Made by a program: the position numbers and the translations under genes. From positions 248,001 to 312,000 of the forward strand of contig JAFECG010000019.1 of assembly GCA_018242215.1 (NCBI GenBank): 64,000 nucleotides of DNA, in the 5' to 3' direction. This document shows, one piece after another, positions 35,933-46,169 of this stretch. The notes beneath the pieces were generated by a model. The model ran no database searches and was not told the DNA's origin. It worked only from the letters and a program-made list of their open reading frames with translations. Position 1 is the stretch's first letter; each line of letters begins with the position of its first letter. This DNA is from Pseudomonadota bacterium. GTDB lineage: Bacteria > Pseudomonadota > Alphaproteobacteria > Rhizobiales > Hyphomicrobiaceae.

Positions 35933-37783
35933 ATGCGCAGGTGGCCCGTATCCAACGTCGCTCTTTCTCAGCAAACGGCAGCAGCCAATCCTGCAGGGGA
36001 AAAGGACGTTCTGGGCAGTATTCCGGAATGGGATCTGAGCGATCTCTATGCCAGCCCCGATGATCCCGCTATCCAGCACGATCTCAAGGAGGCGGCGGCC
36101 GAGGCGCAGCGCATCAAGTCGACCTATCAGGGCCGTTTGGCGGACATTGCCAAAGATGGGGACAAGCTCATCGAGCCAATCAGGGACTACGAGAAGCTTT
36201 CGGACCTCGCAGGCAAGCTCGGATCCTATTCGGGCCTCTATTACGTTCTCAATCAGACGGATCCGGCGCGCGCCAAGTTCAATGCGGACGTCTCGGAAGC
36301 GCTGACGAAGCTTTACACCGATCTCATTTTCTTCGAGCTGGAACTCAACCAGATCGACGACGCCGTGATTGAATCTGCGCTGAAGCACGAGAGTCTGAAG
36401 CGCTACAAGCCCTGGTTCGAGGATCTCCGGAAAGAAAAGCCGCATCAGCTCGACGAAAAAATCGAGACGCTTTTCACCGAGAAGTCGCAGACCAGCCGCG
36501 CCGCATGGAATCGGCTTTTCGACGAGACGATGTCGGCGCTGCGGTTCGATGTCAGAGGCGTGAAGGAGCCGCTGTCGCTCGAGCCGACCCTGAATTTTCT
36601 TTCTGATCCCGATGAGAAGAAGCGCAAGGCTGCATCGGACGCCTTGAGCAAAGTGTTCAAGGCAAACCTGCCGCTTTTCGCGCGCATCACGAATACGCTC
36701 GCGAAGGACAAGGAAATCTCCGATCGCTGGCATAATTTCAAGGATGTCTCTGACAGCCGGAATCTCGCCAACCGAGTCGAAGGGCCTGTCGTCGATGCGC
36801 TCGTCTCCAGCGTTCGAGCCGCATACCCGCTGTTGTCACACCGCTACTATGCGATGAAGGCGAAGTGGCTCGGCAAAAGGAAGCTCGCATCGTGGGATCG
36901 GAATGCGCCGCTTCCCGACAAGCCCGAGCGCACGATCTCTTGGGCCGAGGCGGAGCAAATCGTTCTTCGCGCCTACAATGGTTTTGCCCCCGAGATGGCG
37001 ACGATCGCCAAGCAGTTCTTTGAGAGGAATTGGATCGATGCTTCGGTAAAGCCCGGCAAGGCGCCTGGCGCGTTCTCGGCTTCGACCGTGCCTTCGGTAC
37101 ACCCGTACGTGATGATGAACTATCTCGGAAAGCCGCGGGACGTGATGACGCTTGCGCACGAACTCGGTCACGGCGTGCATCAATGGCTCGCGCGAGATCA
37201 GGGCCCGCTTCTCGCTCCGACGCCGCTGACCCTTGCGGAAACGGCTTCCGTCTTCGGCGAGATGCTGACATTCCGCGCGCTGATCGCGGAGACGAAGGAT
37301 CCACGCGAAAAGAAGGCAATGCTGGCGGCGAAGGTCGAAGACATGATCAACACCGTCGTACGCCAGATCGCTTTCTATACTTTCGAACGGAAGGTTCACG
37401 AAGCGCGCCGACAGGGCGAGCTAACGGCGGAGCAAATCAACGGCTTCTGGATGGACGTGCAGGCAGAGAGCCTGGGACCGGCGATCGATCTCAAGCCCGG
37501 ATACGAGGTCTTCTGGAGCTATATCCCTCATTTCATCCACTCGCCGTTCTACGTTTACGCCTATGCTTTCGGCGATTGCCTGGTGAATTCGCTTTATGGC
37601 CTCTATGCAGAAGCCCACCCTGGGTTCGTCGCAAAATACTTCGATTTGTTGAAAGCCGGGGGTTCCAAGCACCATTCGGAGCTTCTGGCGCCGTTTGGGC
37701 TCGACGCCCGCGATCCCGAATTCTGGAACAAGGGCCTTAAGGTCATTGAAGGAATGATCGATGAACTCGAGACGATGAACTGA
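35933..37783 (+). CDS. pepF: M3 family oligoendopeptidase F
   Basis: A 616-residue zinc metallopeptidase that degrades cytoplasmic oligopeptides. The zinc motif is HELGH at 409-413 in MTLAHELGHGVHQWLA, and the third ligand Glu is in LAETASVFGEML. The N-terminal part (EWDLSDLYASPDDPAIQ onward) and the C-terminal FWSYIPHFIHSPFYVYAYAF are typical PepF/M3B. No signal peptide is seen. ATG 35933 gives a start about 30 residues before the first conserved segment. A possible small gene overlaps its 3' end on the opposite strand. Confidence 0.93.
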   Translation: MRRWPVSNVALSQQTAAANPAGEKDVLGSIPEWDLSDLYASPDDPAIQHDLKEAAAEAQRIKSTYQGRLADIAKDGDKLIEPIRDYEKLSDLAGKLGSYSGLYYVLNQTDPARAKFNADVSEALTKLYTDLIFFELELNQIDDAVIESALKHESLKRYKPWFEDLRKEKPHQLDEKIETLFTEKSQTSRAAWNRLFDETMSALRFDVRGVKEPLSLEPTLNFLSDPDEKKRKAASDALSKVFKANLPLFARITNTLAKDKEISDRWHNFKDVSDSRNLANRVEGPVVDALVSSVRAAYPLLSHRYYAMKAKWLGKRKLASWDRNAPLPDKPERTISWAEAEQIVLRAYNGFAPEMATIAKQFFERNWIDASVKPGKAPGAFSASTVPSVHPYVMMNYLGKPRDVMTLAHELGHGVHQWLARDQGPLLAPTPLTLAETASVFGEMLTFRALIAETKDPREKKAMLAAKVEDMINTVVRQIAFYTFERKVHEARRQGELTAEQINGFWMDVQAESLGPAIDLKPGYEVFWSYIPHFIHSPFYVYAYAFGDCLVNSLYGLYAEAHPGFVAKYFDLLKAGGSKHHSELLAPFGLDARDPEFWNKGLKVIEGMIDELETMN

Positions 37784-37946
37784 CTGCCTCCGCAGCGCGG
37801 TCAAGTATTTGCGCCTTGATGTCATGCAACGAATCTTTATGCCGCGCATTGTCAATCGCTGGCGGGTCCCAATGGAGGGGGTAAGAAGCAAATTTGCCGC
37901 TTTTCATCGGGTCCACGTGGGAGTAGAAGCCGCCACTTCGCTGCAT
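37743..37946 (-). CDS. Possible small conserved-looking protein antisense-overlapping pepF end
   Basis: A 67-residue open frame, MQRSGGFYSHVDPMKSGKFA, then SYPLHWDPPAIDNARHKDSL and HDIKAQILDRAAEAV. The sequence has a balanced, protein-like composition (YPLHWDPPAI, amphipathic C-terminal helix) unlike most shadow frames. It overlaps the last 41 bases of pepF in convergent orientation. AGGG lies 5 bases before ATG. I do not recognise a family, and it may be chance; conservation would decide. Confidence 0.35.
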   Translation of the reverse strand: MQRSGGFYSHVDPMKSGKFASYPLHWDPPAIDNARHKDSLHDIKAQILDRAAEAVSSSSRVHRSFLQ

Positions 37947-37979
37947 TGCAGCCCTAGACGGATAGGTCGAGGTGCCTGA

Positions 37980-39896
37980 ATGGCACAAGCGCCCGCCTCA
38001 ACTCAGGCCGCCGCCGAGTACGGTGCCGGAGAGGGGCATCATAGTCAGAACTTCTGGGCATTGGCACTCGGTTCGGTAGGTGTCGTTTTTGGCGACATCG
38101 GAACGAGTCCGCTTTATGCCTTCAAGGAGGCCATCACAGCGGCTGCACACCGTGGCTTGACCACCGCGGAGGCGGCGATCGGCGTTTTGTCGCTCATCTT
38201 CTGGAGCATGACATTCGTCGTCACGATGAAATACGTCTTGCTGCTGCTTAGGGCCGACAACAAAGGCGAAGGCGGCATGTTCGCGCTCATGGCGCTCGGA
38301 CAAACGGTCGCGCGGAGAAGCGCACCTCTTCTCGGAGCACTCGGTATCGCCGGCGCTTCGTTCTTCTACGGCGACGCCGTCATCACGCCCGCCATTTCGG
38401 TTCTCTCGGCCGTCGAGGGTTTGCAACTTGTCGCACCGCAATTCGAGGGGGCCGTCATTCCGGTGGCTGTCGTCATCCTCGCCGGTCTCTTCTGGATGCA
38501 ATCGCGCGGCACCGATCGGGTCGCGCGTTTTTTTGGTCCGGTGATGTGCGTTTGGTTTCTGGTGCTCGGGCTCGGCGGGCTCGCGCATATCGCCGATAAC
38601 CTGCATGTCCTTCGCGCCCTCAATCCAATCGAGGGCATTTTGTTCGTCTATCATCACGGGTTCCTCGGGCTGACCGTGATGGGTCTCGTCTTTCTCGCGT
38701 GTACGGGTGCCGAAGCGCTTTATGCCGATCTCGGCCATTTTGGCCGGCGGCCGATTACGGCATCGTGGGTCTATTTCGTGATGCCGACGCTGGTTCTCAA
38801 TTATTTCGGGCAGGGCGCGCTCGTCATGAACGATGCCAACGCCGTGGAGAACCCGTTCTACCGGCTTTATCCGGATTTCATGCTGATCCCGATGCTGATC
38901 CTTTCGACGTTCGCAACGGTGATCGCGAGCCAAGCCGTCATAACGGGCGCTTTTTCCCTGACCCGCCAAGCCATTCAGCTCGGTCTGGTGCCGCGCTTCG
39001 AAATCCGCCACACGTCGGAGAGCATGGCTGGGCAAATCTACATGCCGCGGGTCAACTGGATCCTGTTCGTTGCCGTCCTCGTCATCATTTTTGCCTTCAG
39101 GACGTCGTCCAATCTGGCCGCGGCCTACGGCGTGTCGGTCACGGCGGCGATGGTCATCGACACGCTGATGGCGTTCTTCGTTATCTGGAAATGCTGGAAG
39201 TGGCCGCTGTGGCGTGTCGCCATGATCGTCATTCCGCTGCTGCTGATCGAGCAGGCGTTCTTCTCAGCAAATATTCTGAAGCTACTCGAGGGTGGCTGGG
39301 TCCCGCTCGCGGTGGCGTGCATGCTGGCGATGATCATGTTCACGTGGGTGCGGGGCACGCGGGTCCTCGCGAAGGTCACGAAACGCAATGAGGCCGATCT
39401 CGACTGGCTGGTGCGCAAGCTCGAAGCCAAGCCGCCACATCGGGTTTCGGGCACGGCTGTCTTCCTGACGGGCGACCCCTATGCGGCGCCGACGTCCATG
39501 ATGCACAACCTGAAGCACAACCGGGTCATGCACGAGCGCAACATCCTGCTGTCGATCCGGACCGAGGAGACGCCGCGCGTGGCCCGGCACGAGCGCCTGA
39601 CGATCGAGCGCATTTCGGACCATTTCATCCGCATCGTTGCGCGTTATGGCTTTATGGAGACGCCGAGCGTGCCCAAGATCCTCGAGCACGCCCGGCGCAA
39701 GGACTGCAATATCGATATCGGCTCGACCTCGTTCTTCCTGTCGCGACGCTCTCTCAGAATGACAGCGAAGTCCGAGATGCCACGCTGGCAGGAGCGTCTG
39801 TTCATCGCGCTTGCGGGGAGCGCCGAAGACGCGACCACCTATTTCCAGATTCCGACCGATCGGGTCGTCGAGGTCGGAACGCAGGTCGCGGTATAG
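37980..39896 (+). CDS. kup: Potassium uptake protein Kup
   Basis: A 638-residue K+/H+ symporter of the KUP/HAK family. The N-terminal signature is LALGSVGVVFGDIGTSPLYA, and further conserved parts are LLLRADNKGEGGMFALMAL, GASFFYGDAVITPAISVLSA and CTGAEALYADLGHFGRRPI. About twelve transmembrane helices are followed by a cytoplasmic C-terminal domain (from about residue 480, GTAVFLTGDPYAAPTSM). The length is typical of alphaproteobacterial Kup. It stands alone; 181 bp follow before the next small gene. Confidence 0.95.
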   Translation: MAQAPASTQAAAEYGAGEGHHSQNFWALALGSVGVVFGDIGTSPLYAFKEAITAAAHRGLTTAEAAIGVLSLIFWSMTFVVTMKYVLLLLRADNKGEGGMFALMALGQTVARRSAPLLGALGIAGASFFYGDAVITPAISVLSAVEGLQLVAPQFEGAVIPVAVVILAGLFWMQSRGTDRVARFFGPVMCVWFLVLGLGGLAHIADNLHVLRALNPIEGILFVYHHGFLGLTVMGLVFLACTGAEALYADLGHFGRRPITASWVYFVMPTLVLNYFGQGALVMNDANAVENPFYRLYPDFMLIPMLILSTFATVIASQAVITGAFSLTRQAIQLGLVPRFEIRHTSESMAGQIYMPRVNWILFVAVLVIIFAFRTSSNLAAAYGVSVTAAMVIDTLMAFFVIWKCWKWPLWRVAMIVIPLLLIEQAFFSANILKLLEGGWVPLAVACMLAMIMFTWVRGTRVLAKVTKRNEADLDWLVRKLEAKPPHRVSGTAVFLTGDPYAAPTSMMHNLKHNRVMHERNILLSIRTEETPRVARHERLTIERISDHFIRIVARYGFMETPSVPKILEHARRKDCNIDIGSTSFFLSRRSLRMTAKSEMPRWQERLFIALAGSAEDATTYFQIPTDRVVEVGTQVAV

Positions 39897-40077
39897 CAAG
39901 ATCGATCGGACCTTCGTTCTACAACCTGGGCACGATCTCTCGTCTCAGACGCTCGTTCACATCGTGGACGGCGCACGACGGGCTGGCAAAAGCACAAGCT
40001 GCGACACCTTGAAGCTCGCGCCGTCTTGGGATACCTACGGGGAAGCGATTTGAAAAAAGACCACTGGGAGTGAAGCC

Positions 40078-40221
40078 TTGAATATCGATACCTCGAAGAG
40101 CAGTCCGTCGATGGACTACACGCAGCATCTCCAGACCTACCGCGATTTCATTCGCCTCACAAAATACGCCATCGTTTTTGTGGTGCTCATCCTCGTCGGA
40201 ATGAAGATTTTCCTGGCCTGA
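40078..40221 (+). CDS. aa3-type cytochrome c oxidase subunit IV-like small membrane protein
   Basis: A 47-residue protein with a C-terminal transmembrane helix. The core DYTQHLQTYRDFIRLTKYAI followed by VFVVLILVGMKIFLA matches the COX4_pro_2 pattern (H...TY..FI..T), which is the small subunit IV of bacterial aa3 oxidases. TTG 40078 is chosen because GGGAG lies 8-9 bases upstream; ATG 40111 has no ribosome-binding site. It precedes the transhydrogenase genes, a neighbourhood I recall in many rhizobia, but a terminator separates them. Whether it belongs to an oxidase or to the transhydrogenase complex is not known. Confidence 0.75.
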   Translation: MNIDTSKSSPSMDYTQHLQTYRDFIRLTKYAIVFVVLILVGMKIFLA

Positions 40222-40257
40222 TGCCGGCTTTCCTGAGCCACTAAGTGATCTCAGGTT

Positions 40258-40292
40258 GGGGCAGCCTATGCTGGACTGCCCCTTTCTTTTTC
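40258..40292 (+). terminator. Terminator between the COX4-like gene and pntAA
   Basis: GGGGCAG (40258-40264) and CTGCCCC (40276-40282) form a stem with an 11-base loop, followed by TTTCTTTTT. It separates the small membrane protein gene from the pnt operon. Confidence 0.85.
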
Positions 40293-40343
40293 CTGCCGTT
40301 TCGCCCCTATGCCCGCCCATCGGCGCCCTGATTGGACCGAGAC

Positions 40344-41483
40344 ATGGTTACGATAGCTGTCACCAGTGAACCGGCCGACGAGCCGCGCGTTGCGGTTTCG
40401 CCCGATACGGTCAAGAAATTCGCCAATCTTGGTGCCGTCGTTCGCATCGAAGAAGGAGCCGGACTGCGTTCGCGCTTTTCCGACGAGGCTTATCGGGCTG
40501 TCGGCGCAGAGATCGTGGGCAAGACGGAAGCGCTTTCGGGAGCGGATATTCTTCTGAGGGTTCGCCGTCCATTGATCGAGGACGTCAAGGCCCTGAAGCC
40601 CGGCGCGCTGGTGATCGCGATGATCGATCCCTTCGGGGAGCGCGGCGGTCTCGATGCACTTGCCGGTACGGGGGCGACCCTATTCTCTATGGAGTTCATG
40701 CCGCGGACCACACGCGCGCAGTCGATGGACGTGCTGTCGAGCCAGGCGAACCTTGCTGGGTACAAGGCGGTGGTCGATGGGGCGTCGATGTTCGGGCAGG
40801 CGCTGCCGTTGATGATGACGCCAGCTGGTACCGTTCCCGCGGCGAAGGCTTTCATCATGGGCGTCGGCGTTGCCGGATTGCAGGCGATTGCAACGGCTCG
40901 GCGGCTTGGTGCGCAGGTGACCGCAACGGACGTCCGGCCCGCGACGAAGGAACAAGTGCAATCGCTCGGCGCGAAATTCATCGCAGTCGAAGACGACGAA
41001 TTCAAACAGGCGCAGACGGCTGCCGGATATGCCAAGCCGATGAGCGCCGAATATCAGGCGAAGCAGGCTGAACTCGTCGCGAACCACATCAAAACGCAAG
41101 ATCTGGTGATTACGACGGCGCTTATTCCTGGCCGCCCGGCGCCGAAACTGATTTCGCGAGCGATGATCGAGAGTATGAAGCCTGGCGCCATTATCGTCGA
41201 TCTTGCGGCTGAGCGCGGGGGCAATACGGAACTCACCGAACCCGGCAAGACGATCGAGACCGCGAACGGCGTCAAGATTTTCGGGCCGCTCAATCTTGCG
41301 GGCACGATCGCGGTCAACGCTTCCAGTCTCTATGCCCGTAACCTTCTGGCCTTTCTCGAGACGATGATCGACAAGAAGGAAAAGACGCTCGCGGTCAATT
41401 GGGACGACGAGTTGATCAAAGGAACGCTGGTCGCCAAGGATGGCGAGATTGTGCATCCCAATCTCGCGACGAAGACGGCATGA
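40344..41483 (+). CDS. pntAA: NAD(P) transhydrogenase subunit alpha, part 1 (NAD-binding domain I)
   Basis: A 379-residue domain I of proton-translocating transhydrogenase, which reduces NADP+ with NADH using the proton gradient. The sequence opens ITIAV-like ([20 protein letters not shown]), has the mobile-loop and NAD-binding Rossmann motif [21 protein letters not shown], and the conserved [19 protein letters not shown] and [18 protein letters not shown]. Alphaproteobacteria split the E. coli alpha subunit into this and the membrane part that follows. ATG 40344 is preferred over TTG 40332. The stop overlaps an ATG at 41480, but the real start of pntAB is 41495. Confidence 0.95.
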   Translation: MVTIAVTSEPADEPRVAVSPDTVKKFANLGAVVRIEEGAGLRSRFSDEAYRAVGAEIVGKTEALSGADILLRVRRPLIEDVKALKPGALVIAMIDPFGERGGLDALAGTGATLFSMEFMPRTTRAQSMDVLSSQANLAGYKAVVDGASMFGQALPLMMTPAGTVPAAKAFIMGVGVAGLQAIATARRLGAQVTATDVRPATKEQVQSLGAKFIAVEDDEFKQAQTAAGYAKPMSAEYQAKQAELVANHIKTQDLVITTALIPGRPAPKLISRAMIESMKPGAIIVDLAAERGGNTELTEPGKTIETANGVKIFGPLNLAGTIAVNASSLYARNLLAFLETMIDKKEKTLAVNWDDELIKGTLVAKDGEIVHPNLATKTA

Positions 41484-41494
41484 GGAGCCTTGCC

Positions 41495-41893
41495 ATGCGG
41501 TTGATCCAATCTCTCTTTGCGGCGCTCGCGATCACGGTCCTGTCCACTTCGTCGGCATTTGCAGCCGAAGGGCATCTCGTCAGTCCGTCCGTCTACGAAT
41601 TCATGGTTTTCGTGATCGCCGTCTTCGTCGGATATTACGTGGTCTGGTCGGTGACACCTGCTCTGCACACACCCTTGATGAGCGTCACGAACGCGATTTC
41701 GTCGGTGATCGTCGTTGGTGCGCTGCTGGCAGTGGGCGTTTCGCTGACCGAGTCCGATAGCGGTGTCGCGCGGATCTTCGGGTTCCTGGCGTTGACGATG
41801 GCGTCGGTCAACATTTTCGGCGGTTTTCTCGTCACCAACCGCATGCTCGCCATGTACAAGAAAAAAGAGACACCGGCGAAGAAGGACGGCTGA
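41495..41893 (+). CDS. pntAB: NAD(P) transhydrogenase subunit alpha, part 2 (membrane domain)
   Basis: A 132-residue membrane subunit with about four helices; the first ([20 protein letters not shown]) resembles a signal peptide and may be cleaved or retained. Conserved parts are [40 protein letters not shown] and [19 protein letters not shown], the hallmark of the PntA membrane domain. ATG 41495 lies 7 bases after GAGGAG, which sits at the end of pntAA, so the two are translationally linked. Confidence 0.94.
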   Translation: MRLIQSLFAALAITVLSTSSAFAAEGHLVSPSVYEFMVFVIAVFVGYYVVWSVTPALHTPLMSVTNAISSVIVVGALLAVGVSLTESDSGVARIFGFLALTMASVNIFGGFLVTNRMLAMYKKKETPAKKDG

Positions 41894-41960
41894 CGCGCCG
41901 AACCGATCCACCGCATGAGAAACGTCGAAGGCATCCGATAACAGGTCCGGGAACGAACCA

Positions 41961-43382
<1,422 letters not shown>

Positions 43383-43412
43383 CCGGACTTTTCGGGGCGT
43401 TGGGGCGGATCG

Positions 43413-43440
43413 GCAACAGTCGATCGCCGATCGCTGTTGC
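43413..43440. repeat. 28-base palindrome after pntB
   Basis: GCAACAG-T-CGATC (43413-43425) pairs with GATCG-CTGTTGC (43429-43440) with one bulged T and a 3-base loop. It is 31 bases after the pntB stop and lacks a T-tract, so it could be an mRNA-stabilising hairpin, a weak terminator or an operator for the downstream gene. Confidence 0.6.
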
Positions 43441-43501
43441 TCAGGGCAGGGCCCGATCCGTCTGCTATAGTCGCGAAGAAGAGTGGGTTTGAGGGTTCCC
43501 C

Positions 43502-44890
43502 GTGTTGGCTCCCGTTGCGTCGGCGTCTTTCGAGAATGATCTCGAGCACATCGAGGTTCTTGCCGCGACTCCAGTCACCAATGCGGCGCTCCTGGCGCGG
43601 AACCTTCAGTTCATCTACGAACGAGCGTCGAAGGCGCGTTTTGCCGATTACGACGTCGCCGGCATCGCGCGGCAGGCGCCGCAGCTCATGTATCGGCTCT
43701 TCGATCTTCGCGTTGGTTTGCGCGACCATCTCGGCCACTATGAGATGCTGGGCCTGATGACGCCGGAGGTGACGCAGGGGTTTCGCGATGTCTTCCGCGT
43801 CCTGCGTTACGTGTCCGACATGCTGGGTGAGATCACGACAGGGCACCCGCGCACGAACGAGAGTGGCTATCTGCTTCGCGGCTTCACGGGAACCGATAAC
43901 AATACGCTCGTCAACTACACGTTCTATCGCAACGGTACTGCGCAGCATTTCCGCTCCGGCGATGTCGTTCTGGTGCGCGGCACGGCTCATAACAGTGCCG
44001 CTATCGCCCGCATCGGAGATGTCGACAGCCAGTTCAGCCATATCGGTATCGTCTATATCGATCCCGCTGGCGACCATTGGATGGTCGAAAGCCTGATCGA
44101 GGACGGCGCGACGATCACGCCTCTGGCGAAGGCGCTCGATCATAACATCGTGCGGGCCGTGCTCTACCGCCATCGTGATGCGGATCTGGCGGCCCGCGCC
44201 GCCAAATATATCTTCGACTATGTGGCGGCCTCGCGCGCCAAAGGCGGCAAGCGCATTCTTTATGATTTCTCGATGCGCACAGACGATACGCGGAACCTGT
44301 TCTGCTCGAAGCTCGTGCGCCTCGCGTATGAGCGCGGCAGTTTCGGCATGTTCGTGCTCCCGACTTATCCGACGCGCATTGCGCGCAAGAACAAGGACTT
44401 CCTGGATCGCGTCGGCGTTGCGACCGATCTGACGTTTGCGCCTGCCGATATCGACATGGAATCCGGTTTCGATCTGGTCGCCGAATGGCAGGATTACCGC
44501 GATACGGCGGGCATCCGTCTGCAGGATTTCACGATGGACAAGCTTTTCGAGTGGATGGAGAAGTACAACTATCGTTTCGAAGAGACGACGGCGATCAAGC
44601 TCGTTTCGCGGCTGGGGCGCTTCTCTGCGCATTTCTCCGATAGTGCGAAGGACGTTCTATCGTCGGTCTTTCCGCGCGTACCCATCAACATGCCCAGGAA
44701 GACAGTGGCGGTCGTCGCGATGCTCCACAAGACGGCAGAACCGATCTATCGCGAGCTCATGAAGCTCAACCAGGATTCGGTTGCTGAAACCGGTATCCCG
44801 CTCCACGGCCTCGACGTCATGGCGGCGCTCGAAAGTATTCGTGAACGAGAAGGTGACAGGATTGGCTATCTGGTCCGGCGACGCGACTAG
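43502..44890 (+). CDS. YiiX/YaeF-like permuted papain-fold cysteine hydrolase with extra helical domains
   Basis: A 462-residue protein. The central region has the permuted NlpC/P60 (YiiX) layout: SGDVVLVRGTAHNSAAIARI, His180 in SQFSHIGIVYIDPAGDHWMV, and Cys268 in RNLFCSKLVRLAYERG, so a His-first, Cys-last catalytic pair is present. About 150 residues precede it and about 150 follow, both predicted helical and unrecognised. Family members act on peptide or lipid-linked amide/thioester bonds, some on lipids. No signal peptide is seen. The start is GTG 43502 with GAGGG upstream. A hydrolase gene follows after 13 bp, so they may be an operon. Confidence 0.75.
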   Translation: MLAPVASASFENDLEHIEVLAATPVTNAALLARNLQFIYERASKARFADYDVAGIARQAPQLMYRLFDLRVGLRDHLGHYEMLGLMTPEVTQGFRDVFRVLRYVSDMLGEITTGHPRTNESGYLLRGFTGTDNNTLVNYTFYRNGTAQHFRSGDVVLVRGTAHNSAAIARIGDVDSQFSHIGIVYIDPAGDHWMVESLIEDGATITPLAKALDHNIVRAVLYRHRDADLAARAAKYIFDYVAASRAKGGKRILYDFSMRTDDTRNLFCSKLVRLAYERGSFGMFVLPTYPTRIARKNKDFLDRVGVATDLTFAPADIDMESGFDLVAEWQDYRDTAGIRLQDFTMDKLFEWMEKYNYRFEETTAIKLVSRLGRFSAHFSDSAKDVLSSVFPRVPINMPRKTVAVVAMLHKTAEPIYRELMKLNQDSVAETGIPLHGLDVMAALESIREREGDRIGYLVRRRD

Positions 44891-44903
44891 AGCAAGGGTC
44901 CCA

Positions 44904-45731
44904 ATGCTTCTGGTTCTCAAGGCGACCGTCATCGCCGCAGTTTTGCTGTACGCGATCGCTGCCGTGGTGATGTATGCCGCGCAACGCCGATTCATCTATT
45001 TCCCGGATCCGGCTCGAGTGACGCCGGCTGAAGCAGGGCTTCCGGACGTTTCAGAAGTGATTATACCGACGCCGGATGGCCAAAAGCTCATCGCCTGGTA
45101 TGGGAAAGCAAAAGCCGGACAGCCGACGCTTCTCTACTTCCATGGCAATGGCGGATCGCTGGCGCTGCGGAGCGAAACGATCCGCAGATATCTCGATCGC
45201 GGCCGCGGGATGTTCATGATGGCCTATCGGGGTTACAGCGGTTCTACAGGATCGCCATCGGAGGCAGCCAACGTCGCTGACGCGAAGCTTGCTTACGACA
45301 CGCTTGTGAAGGACGGCGTTCGGCCAGATGACATCATCCTTTACGGGGAATCGCTGGGGAGCGGCGTTGCCATACAGGTGGCGCGAGAGAAGAAGGTTGC
45401 TGGCTTAATTCTCGATAGCCCGTACACCTCCATCCTGGAATTGGCGACAGCGCAATACCCATGGCTGCCGGTCAATCTGCTGCTGAAGGATCGCTACGAG
45501 TCGATCAGGTACATCGGCGACGTACATGTGCCGATCTTCATTCTCCACGGCGAAGCGGACGACGTCGTGCCGGTGGAGATGGGACGGCGCCTTTTCGCGG
45601 CCGCCAACGAGCCCAAGGAGATCAGAACCATGCCGGGCGCCGGGCATGTGATCCACGACGGTCCTTCATTCCAGTACGTAGACAACTGGATCGAGCGGCT
45701 GCGCGCCGGTCAGTTTGCTCCGCGGGGCTAA
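44904..45731 (+). CDS. Membrane-anchored alpha/beta hydrolase (BEM46/S33-like)
   Basis: A 275-residue hydrolase with an N-terminal transmembrane anchor (residues about 2-24, LLVLKATVIAAVLLYAIAAV). The lid-less alpha/beta hydrolase core has the oxyanion region LLYFHGNGGSLALRSETIR, the nucleophile Ser in ILYGESLGSGVA, and His in MPGAGHVIHDG, with Asp in HGEADDVVP. This is the ABHD13/BEM46 type; the substrate is unknown. ATG 44904 follows AGCAAGGG. It lies 13 bp downstream of the YiiX-like gene. Confidence 0.88.
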   Translation: MLLVLKATVIAAVLLYAIAAVVMYAAQRRFIYFPDPARVTPAEAGLPDVSEVIIPTPDGQKLIAWYGKAKAGQPTLLYFHGNGGSLALRSETIRRYLDRGRGMFMMAYRGYSGSTGSPSEAANVADAKLAYDTLVKDGVRPDDIILYGESLGSGVAIQVAREKKVAGLILDSPYTSILELATAQYPWLPVNLLLKDRYESIRYIGDVHVPIFILHGEADDVVPVEMGRRLFAAANEPKEIRTMPGAGHVIHDGPSFQYVDNWIERLRAGQFAPRG

Positions 45732-45761
45732 GGACTTCAGATCGGCCGCACGCGAAATGAA

Positions 45762-45786
45762 AAGGCCCGCGATGTTCGCGGGCCTT
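45762..45786 (-). terminator. Bidirectional terminator after rpsU and the hydrolase gene
   Basis: AAGGCCCGCGA (45762-45772) and TCGCGGGCCTT (45776-45786) pair perfectly over 11 bp with a TGT loop. On the minus strand it is followed by TTCATTT, ending rpsU; on the plus strand by GTTCG. Confidence 0.8.
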
Positions 45787-45818
45787 GTTCGATTGGCTTT
45801 TTTCCAACGGCGAACGGC

Positions 45819-46169
45819 TTAGAAGCCGCCAGCGCCACCGCTGCCCTGGCCACCGCGGAATCCGCCGCTGCCAAAGCCGCCGCTGCTACCACCGGCACCG
45901 CCCTGACCACCGCGGCCCGGACCACCTTTGCCGGCGGCGCCACGTGCAACCGCGGGCTTGCTCGGAAGGAGGCCTTCGCGCTGCAGCTTCTTGCGCGCGA
46001 GCTTACGAGCGCGGCGCACCGCCTCAGCCTTCTCTCGTGCTCTTTTTTCTGATGGCTTCTCGAAATGGCCGCGGAGCTTCATCTCGCGGAAAACGCCCTC
46101 ACGCTGCAATTTCTTCTTAAGCGCCTTGAGAGCCTGATCGACATTGTTGTCGCGAACGAGAACCTGCAA
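45819..46169 (-). CDS. rpsU: 30S ribosomal protein S21 with glycine-rich C-terminal extension
   Basis: A 116-residue S21. The first 70 residues are standard ([60 protein letters not shown]). The last 40 residues are almost only Gly with Arg, Ser and Phe ([15 protein letters not shown] and [20 protein letters not shown]). S21 helps 16S rRNA pair with mRNA. The TTG start at 46169 is supported by AGAGGA 8-9 bases upstream; the open frame continues far upstream without conservation. A terminator-like hairpin lies in the leader 41 bases before the start, so attenuation is possible. Confidence 0.93.
   Translation of the reverse strand: MQVLVRDNNVDQALKALKKKLQREGVFREMKLRGHFEKPSEKRAREKAEAVRRARKLARKKLQREGLLPSKPAVARGAAGKGGPGRGGQGGAGGSSGGFGSGGFRGGQGSGGAGGF

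Noticed and set aside
37998-39035. 345-codon minus-strand frame
   Set aside because: Entirely antisense to kup; no family features and very charged composition.
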